Positions 29,045 to 33,517 of a stretch of 33,517 nt of DNA are shown piece by piece. The notes under the pieces were generated by a model. That model was not told the origin of the DNA and did no database searches. It saw nothing but the letters and a program-made list of their open reading frames with translations. This DNA comes from an uncultured Paraburkholderia sp. (GTDB lineage Bacteria; Pseudomonadota; Gammaproteobacteria; Burkholderiales; Burkholderiaceae). The stretch is taken from positions 1 through 33,517 of the forward strand of contig CALNWS010000052.1 of NCBI GenBank assembly GCA_940747215.1. The letters are read 5' to 3'. Position numbers and translations under genes: made by a program. Each line of letters begins with the position of its first letter. Position 1 is the stretch's first letter.

Positions 29045-30520
29045 ATGACCAAGCAATGGGAAGTCGTGATCGGTCTGGAGACCCACGTGCAACTGTCGAC
29101 CACGTCGAAAATTTTCTCCGGTGCCGCCACGCAATTCGGCGCGGTGCCCAACACCCAAGCCTGCCCGGTCGACCTCGCGTTGCCCGGCACGCTGCCGGTC
29201 ATGAACCACGGTGCGGTTGAACGCGCCATCCAGTTCGGTCTCGCGATCGGCGCAACCGTGGCGCCGCGCAGCATCTTCGCGCGCAAGAATTATTTCTATC
29301 CCGATCTGCCGAAGGGCTATCAGATTAGCCAGTACGAGATTCCCGTCGTGCAAGGCGGTCAGTTGACGATTCAGGTGCCGGCCAACGAGAAAGCCGGCAA
29401 GGAAGCGTACGAAAAGGTCGTGAACCTCACGCGCGCTCACCTCGAGGAAGACGCGGGCAAGTCGCTGCACCAAGACTTCGCGGGCATGACCGGCATCGAC
29501 CTGAATCGCGCGGGCACGCCGCTGCTCGAAATCGTCACCGAGCCGGAAATGCGTAGCGCGGCCGAAGCAGTGGCTTACGCCAAAACGCTGCATACGCTCG
29601 TCACGTGGCTAGGCATTTGCGATGGCAACATGCAGGAAGGCTCGTTCCGTTGCGACGCGAACGTCTCCGTGTGTCCGGTCGGTCAGGCGGAATTCGGCAC
29701 GCGTGCCGAAATCAAGAACCTGAACTCGTTCCGCTTCCTCGAAGAGGCGATCCAGTACGAAGTGCGTCGCCAGATCGAACTGATCGAAGACGGCGGCACG
29801 GTGGCGCAGGAAACGCGTCTGTACGATCCGGACAAGCGCGAAACGCGCTCCATGCGCAGCAAGGAAGACGCGCACGATTACCGCTATTTCCCCGATCCTG
29901 ATTTGATGCCGCTCGTCATCGACGCGGCTTGGGTCGAGCGCGTGAAGAGCGGAATGCCGGAACTGCCGGAAGCGATCCAGCAGCGTTTTGTGTCGCAATA
30001 CGGTCTGACGCCGTACGACGCGAACGTGCTGACGTCGAGCAAAGACATGGCTGCATATTACGAGGCCGTGGTCGGCAAGGTCGGCACGGCGAACGCGAAG
30101 GTGGCCGCGAACTGGCTGATGGGCGAAGTGTCGTCGCAACTGAACCGCGAAGGCCTCGAAATCGGCGAGAGCCCGGTTTCGTCCGCGCAGCTCGCGCTGT
30201 TACTTCAACGTATCGCCGACGGCACGATCTCGAACAAGATCGCGAAGGAAATTTTCCTCGTCATCTGGGAAGAAAAAGCCACCGACGAAGCCGCCGCCGA
30301 TCGCATCATCGAGGCAAAAGGTCTGAAGCAGATTTCGGATACCGGCGCGCTGGAAGCGATCATCGACGAGGTGCTCGCCACGAACCAGAAGTCGGTGGAA
30401 GAATTCCGCGCCGGCAAGGAAAAGGCGTTCAACGCGCTGATCGGCCAAGCCATGAAAGCGACCAAGGGCAAGGCGAATCCTGCGCAGGTGAACGAACTGC
30501 TGAAGAAGAAGCTGTCCTGA
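29045..30520 (+). CDS. gatB: Asp-tRNA(Asn)/Glu-tRNA(Gln) amidotransferase subunit B
   Basis: The tRNA-binding kinase/transamidase subunit. [19 protein letters not shown] at the N terminus includes the conserved His and metal-binding region, and [57 protein letters not shown] and [13 protein letters not shown] complete the catalytic cradle. The C-terminal YqeY-like domain recognises tRNA ([13 protein letters not shown] at the end). I chose ATG 29045 (MTKQWEVV) rather than a GTG nine bases earlier because of the AGGAG spacing. It is about 491 aa and intact, completing the gatCAB operon. Confidence 0.96.
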   Translation: MTKQWEVVIGLETHVQLSTTSKIFSGAATQFGAVPNTQACPVDLALPGTLPVMNHGAVERAIQFGLAIGATVAPRSIFARKNYFYPDLPKGYQISQYEIPVVQGGQLTIQVPANEKAGKEAYEKVVNLTRAHLEEDAGKSLHQDFAGMTGIDLNRAGTPLLEIVTEPEMRSAAEAVAYAKTLHTLVTWLGICDGNMQEGSFRCDANVSVCPVGQAEFGTRAEIKNLNSFRFLEEAIQYEVRRQIELIEDGGTVAQETRLYDPDKRETRSMRSKEDAHDYRYFPDPDLMPLVIDAAWVERVKSGMPELPEAIQQRFVSQYGLTPYDANVLTSSKDMAAYYEAVVGKVGTANAKVAANWLMGEVSSQLNREGLEIGESPVSSAQLALLLQRIADGTISNKIAKEIFLVIWEEKATDEAAADRIIEAKGLKQISDTGALEAIIDEVLATNQKSVEEFRAGKEKAFNALIGQAMKATKGKANPAQVNELLKKKLS

Positions 30521-30699
30521 TTCGCCATCTGCCGAAGCTGGCATCAGGCTGGGTTGAAAAGCCATGGCAGGGGCGCAAGTTCCGGCCGTCATGGACTGTT
30601 ACCGCACACGAAAGTAAGGCAACGGCCCGTTTCATTTTTGGGGTCCGCCGCGCATGAACCTTGCGCGTGGACCCGGAACGCAGATCACGGAGTGTGTGG

Positions 30700-31539
30700 A
30701 TGGCGAAGCAACCCGAACTCGACGATTTCCGAGTGCCGTATTTCGACGACGGCAAGAAGGCGAGCAAGTTTTCGCTCGCCGCCTACGACCCTTCTTCGAA
30801 GCCTTTTTCCACCGGCTCGAAAGATACCGACCGCGCGCGTCTGTCTGAAATCGGCGCGGAGCTCGACACGTTGCAGGAATGCCTGCATGCGCAGCAGAAA
30901 CGTCGCGTGTTGCTGGTCTTGCAGGGCATGGACACGAGCGGCAAGGACGGCACCATCCGCGCGGTGTTTCACGAAGTCGATCCGCTTGGTTTGCGCATCG
31001 TACCGTTCAAGGCGCCTACGCCCGTTGAACTCGCGCACGACTTTTTGTGGCGCGTGCATTCGCAGGTACCCGCCGCCGGCGAGCTGACCATTTTTAATCG
31101 CAGCCATTACGAAGATCTGCTCGTGCCCACGGTGCTCGGCACGCTCGACCCCGACGCGTTCGCCGTGCGCTGCCGTCATATTCAAGAGTTCGAATCACTG
31201 CTCGCCGACAGCGGCACGACCATCATCAAATGCATGCTGCACATTTCGAAAGACGAGCAGCGCGAGCGCCTGCAGGCGCGTATCGACGATCCGAGCAAGC
31301 ACTGGAAATTCGACGTCTCCGATCTCGAAGCGCGCAAGCTGTGGGACCCGTATCAAGCCGCTTATCGCGACACGCTGGCCGTTACGTCGACGGAATACGC
31401 GCCGTGGTACGTGGTGCCCGCGGATTCGAAAACGCATCGCAATGTGATGGTGGCCGAGTTGCTGCTGCGCGCGTTCGAAGCGATGAAACTCGAATATCCG
31501 GCTGCCAAGGAATCTCTGAAAGGCGTCAAGGTCGAGTGA
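30700..31539 (+). CDS. ppk2: Polyphosphate kinase 2 family protein
   Basis: PPK2 enzymes transfer phosphate between polyphosphate and nucleotides in the cytoplasm. Walker A is GMDTSGKDGTI, the Walker B region is FNRSHYEDLLVP, and the lid has ISKDEQRERLQARIDDPSKHWKF. SDLEARKLWDPYQAAYRDTL and YAPWYVVPADSKTHRN are typical of the single-domain class. Length is 279 aa from ATG 30700 (MAKQPELDDF), which has a GGAG site in front; GTG/ATG codons further upstream add unconserved sequence. Whether it prefers AMP, ADP or both cannot be decided here. The 180 bp after gatB hold no gene. Confidence 0.9.
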   Translation: MAKQPELDDFRVPYFDDGKKASKFSLAAYDPSSKPFSTGSKDTDRARLSEIGAELDTLQECLHAQQKRRVLLVLQGMDTSGKDGTIRAVFHEVDPLGLRIVPFKAPTPVELAHDFLWRVHSQVPAAGELTIFNRSHYEDLLVPTVLGTLDPDAFAVRCRHIQEFESLLADSGTTIIKCMLHISKDEQRERLQARIDDPSKHWKFDVSDLEARKLWDPYQAAYRDTLAVTSTEYAPWYVVPADSKTHRNVMVAELLLRAFEAMKLEYPAAKESLKGVKVE

Positions 31540-31585
31540 CCGTGGCGGCTTGCTTCACGAACGAATTGAACATCAAAGGAACGAC

Positions 31586-32368
31586 ATGTTGCGTGTGATC
31601 ACCGCCAATCTGAACGGCATCCGCTCCGCGGCGAAGAAGGGCTTTTTCGACTGGTTCGGCGAGCAGAAAGCCGACGTGCTGTGCGTGCAGGAAATCAAAT
31701 GTTCGCAGGACGACATGACGCCGGAATTCATGGCGCCGCACGGTTTCACCGGCTATTTCCAGCACGCCGTGAAGAAGGGCTACAGCGGTGCGGGCGTGTA
31801 CACGCGCCACGAGCCGGATGAGGTCGTGATCGGCTTCGGCAGCGAGGAGTTCGATCCGGAAGGGCGTTACGTGGAGTTGCGCTTCGGCAATCTGTCGGTG
31901 ATCTCCGTGTACGTGCCGTCGGGTTCGAGCGGCGAGGAGCGTCAGCAGGCCAAATATCGCTTCATGGACGAGTTCATGCCGCATCTTGCCGAGCTTGCCA
32001 GGGAGCGCGAAGTGATCGTGTGCGGCGACGTGAATATCGTCCACAAGGAAATCGACATCAAGAACTGGAAGAGCAATCAGAAGAACTCGGGTTGCCTGCC
32101 GGAAGAACGCGCGTGGCTCACGAAGCTCTTCGACGAAGTGGGTTACGTCGACGTATTCCGCACGCTCGACCAGCGGCCCGAGCAGTACACGTGGTGGAGT
32201 AATCGCAGTCAGGCGTATGCGAAGAACGTCGGGTGGCGGATCGATTATCAGATCGCGACACAGGGCATTGCGGCGACGGCCAAACGCACGGACGTTTTTC
32301 GCGACATCAAGTTCAGCGACCACGCGCCGCTGACGGTGGACTACAACCACAAGGTCAAGACGAAGTAA
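31586..32368 (+). CDS. xth: Exodeoxyribonuclease III
   Basis: An AP endonuclease and 3'-5' exonuclease of base-excision repair. It is an EEP-fold protein of 260 aa. Catalytic blocks: ITANLNGIRSA (Asn), CVQEIKCSQDD (metal-binding Glu), VYVPSGS, CGDVNIVH (Asp/Asn), YTWWSNR, GWRIDYQ and the terminal SDHAPLTVDY with the catalytic Asp-His. ATG 31586 follows AAAGGAACGAC. The frame is open to TAA. It is probably transcribed from its own or the ppk2 promoter. Confidence 0.95.
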   Translation: MLRVITANLNGIRSAAKKGFFDWFGEQKADVLCVQEIKCSQDDMTPEFMAPHGFTGYFQHAVKKGYSGAGVYTRHEPDEVVIGFGSEEFDPEGRYVELRFGNLSVISVYVPSGSSGEERQQAKYRFMDEFMPHLAELAREREVIVCGDVNIVHKEIDIKNWKSNQKNSGCLPEERAWLTKLFDEVGYVDVFRTLDQRPEQYTWWSNRSQAYAKNVGWRIDYQIATQGIAATAKRTDVFRDIKFSDHAPLTVDYNHKVKTK

Positions 32369-32452
32369 GCAGCGTGGTGCTGGGCCGCTCGATATGGCGG
32401 CCCGCGTTGAATCTGCACTCTGCTTTAAAACGCGCCATAGGCGAATGCGGTT

Positions 32453-33410
32453 TCAGTCGCGCGCGAGTTTGCGTTTTGGACGGTCCATGCCGGCGTAATC
32501 CGGCAGCGTGTCCACCGTCGTGCCGATGGCCTTAGCGTAGAGCGACAACATATCCGGCAGACGCTTCACGATATCCGCACGGCGTGCCAGCGTGTACGGA
32601 TGCACGTAGATGAAGCCCTGATCGCGATTGCTGCGCGTGGCGACGGCGAGGAGTTTGTCCCACAGCGTGACAGCGGCGCGCGGATCGTAACCGGCGCGCG
32701 AGGCAATGTCGCTTCCGATTACGTCGGCTTCCGTTTCGTCCGTATTCTCGTACTTCATTTCCAGCAGTCGCGAACCGATGCCGAGCGGCGCCGCGCCGAG
32801 ATCGGCGAGGCCGAACAACTGCGGAATCGTGCCCGACGAATCGAGCTGACTCGACTGCAACTGGCCAAGCCGCTCGCGCGCGTGTTCGCGCAGCGCGTGC
32901 GCGATTTCGTGGCCTATCAGCATGCCGAGTTCGTTGTCGTTCAGATGCGCGGGGTCGAGCAGGCCGCCATACACCACGATCTTGCCGCCCGGCAGACAGT
33001 ACATGCGGATGTCCGGCGCATTCACGACCACGACTTCCGACTTCCAGCCCTTGGCATGCTCGGCACCATACGTGATCTGGCTGAATTCTTCGGCGGCCTG
33101 CGCTTCCAGGACCGGCGAAGGAATCAGGTTGCGACACCATGTAGCCGCCGTAGCGCAACTGCGTGTTCAGGCTGTACGATGCGGCTGCGGCGGGCTGCGC
33201 CGAAGGCATCGAAACCGCGGCGGGCGCTTTGGCAACCGGCGTGGGCGTGGGCGTCGGTGCCGTGACCGCGGGCGCGCTGCCGGCGTTTGCGCCGCTATTC
33301 GTGCTATTGGCGCTAGTTGCGTTGGGCGCGGCGGGCGCGCTTTCGGGGCTGGCCGCCACTGCGGCGGATTTGGCCGCCGGTGGCGTCGCGGCTGCGGGAT
33401 TTCGGTGATG
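32453..33410 (-). pseudogene. M48-family metalloprotease, probably disrupted
   Basis: The C-terminal part is a clear M48 zinc peptidase: PDIRMYCLPGGKIVVYGGLLD, the zinc site GHEIAHALREHARE, and ETEADVIGSDIASRAGYDP with the third ligand. It should be exported. Upstream, from about 33410 to 33180, the minus strand encodes an Ala/Pro/Thr-rich stretch, then LNTQLRYGGYMV, after which the frame changes near 33115-33140 and family sequence resumes (NLIPSPVLEAQAAEEFSQIT). Part of the usual helical segment before the active domain seems missing. No convincing start or signal peptide could be read before the window edge. A GTG at 33031 begins a shorter open frame that keeps the zinc site. The upstream boundary is approximate. 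Confidence 0.75.
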
Positions 33411-33517
33411 GTGATCAGGCCGTTTTGGCGACCGTGATCAGTTTGGAAGGTGGCGTTGCGCGGGCAATGGATTATATGGTGAAGGTGATCATGATCAGGA
33501 TGCGGAGGACTGCTTGG

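Overview
The window is chromosomal DNA of a Burkholderia-group betaproteobacterium (Burkholderia, Paraburkholderia or Caballeronia type). The high GC content, GC-rich third codon positions, protein sequences and gene order all fit: topB-trx-dprA divergent from def-fmt-htpX-rsmB-DUF4390-ntrYX-tRNA-Phe-queCED, then mreBCD-mrdAB divergent from gatCAB-ppk2-xth. I see no phage, insertion sequence, CRISPR array or secretion cluster.

Layout. 1-2671: an unidentified coding-like scrap, then a broken nadV (minus strand) joined head-to-head to the 3' half of a broken pckG (plus). 3015-7571: an intact LysR regulator, topoisomerase III and a thioredoxin-like protein. 7714-8830: a dprA with about five lesions. 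9074-10601: intact def and fmt. 10751-12600: htpX and rsmB, both disrupted and fused by a deletion. 12597-16290: intact DUF4390 gene and the ntrY-ntrX two-component pair. 16385-16460: tRNA-Phe followed by a strong terminator. 16801-18671: intact queC-queE-queD (preQ0 synthesis). 18832-20310: a broken HpcH/HpaI-type aldolase and a damaged Sel1-repeat gene. 20417-26843 (minus): intact cell-shape cluster mreB, mreC, mreD, mrdA, mrdB. 27221-30520: intact gatCAB (tRNA-dependent amidotransferase). 30700-32368: intact ppk2 and exonuclease III. 32453-33410 (minus): a damaged M48 metalloprotease.

The main observation is how damage is distributed. Twenty-one genes, about 22 kb, read through without a frameshift or internal stop. 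They include long ones: topB 892 codons, ntrY 804, mrdA 770, gatA and gatB about 490 each. Eight genes in about 8 kb carry roughly two dozen frameshifts, nonsense codons and deletions, usually two to five each. The broken genes are those a host-restricted bacterium could dispense with (nadV, pckG, dprA, htpX, rsmB, an aldolase, a Sel1 protein, a protease). The intact ones are mostly core (translation, formylation, cell wall shape, tRNA modification). Several deletions lie between short direct repeats. I read this as possible recent genome erosion, as in leaf-nodule or other host-bound Burkholderia relatives. An uneven-quality draft assembly is the main alternative and cannot be excluded from sequence alone. 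No new molecular system was found.
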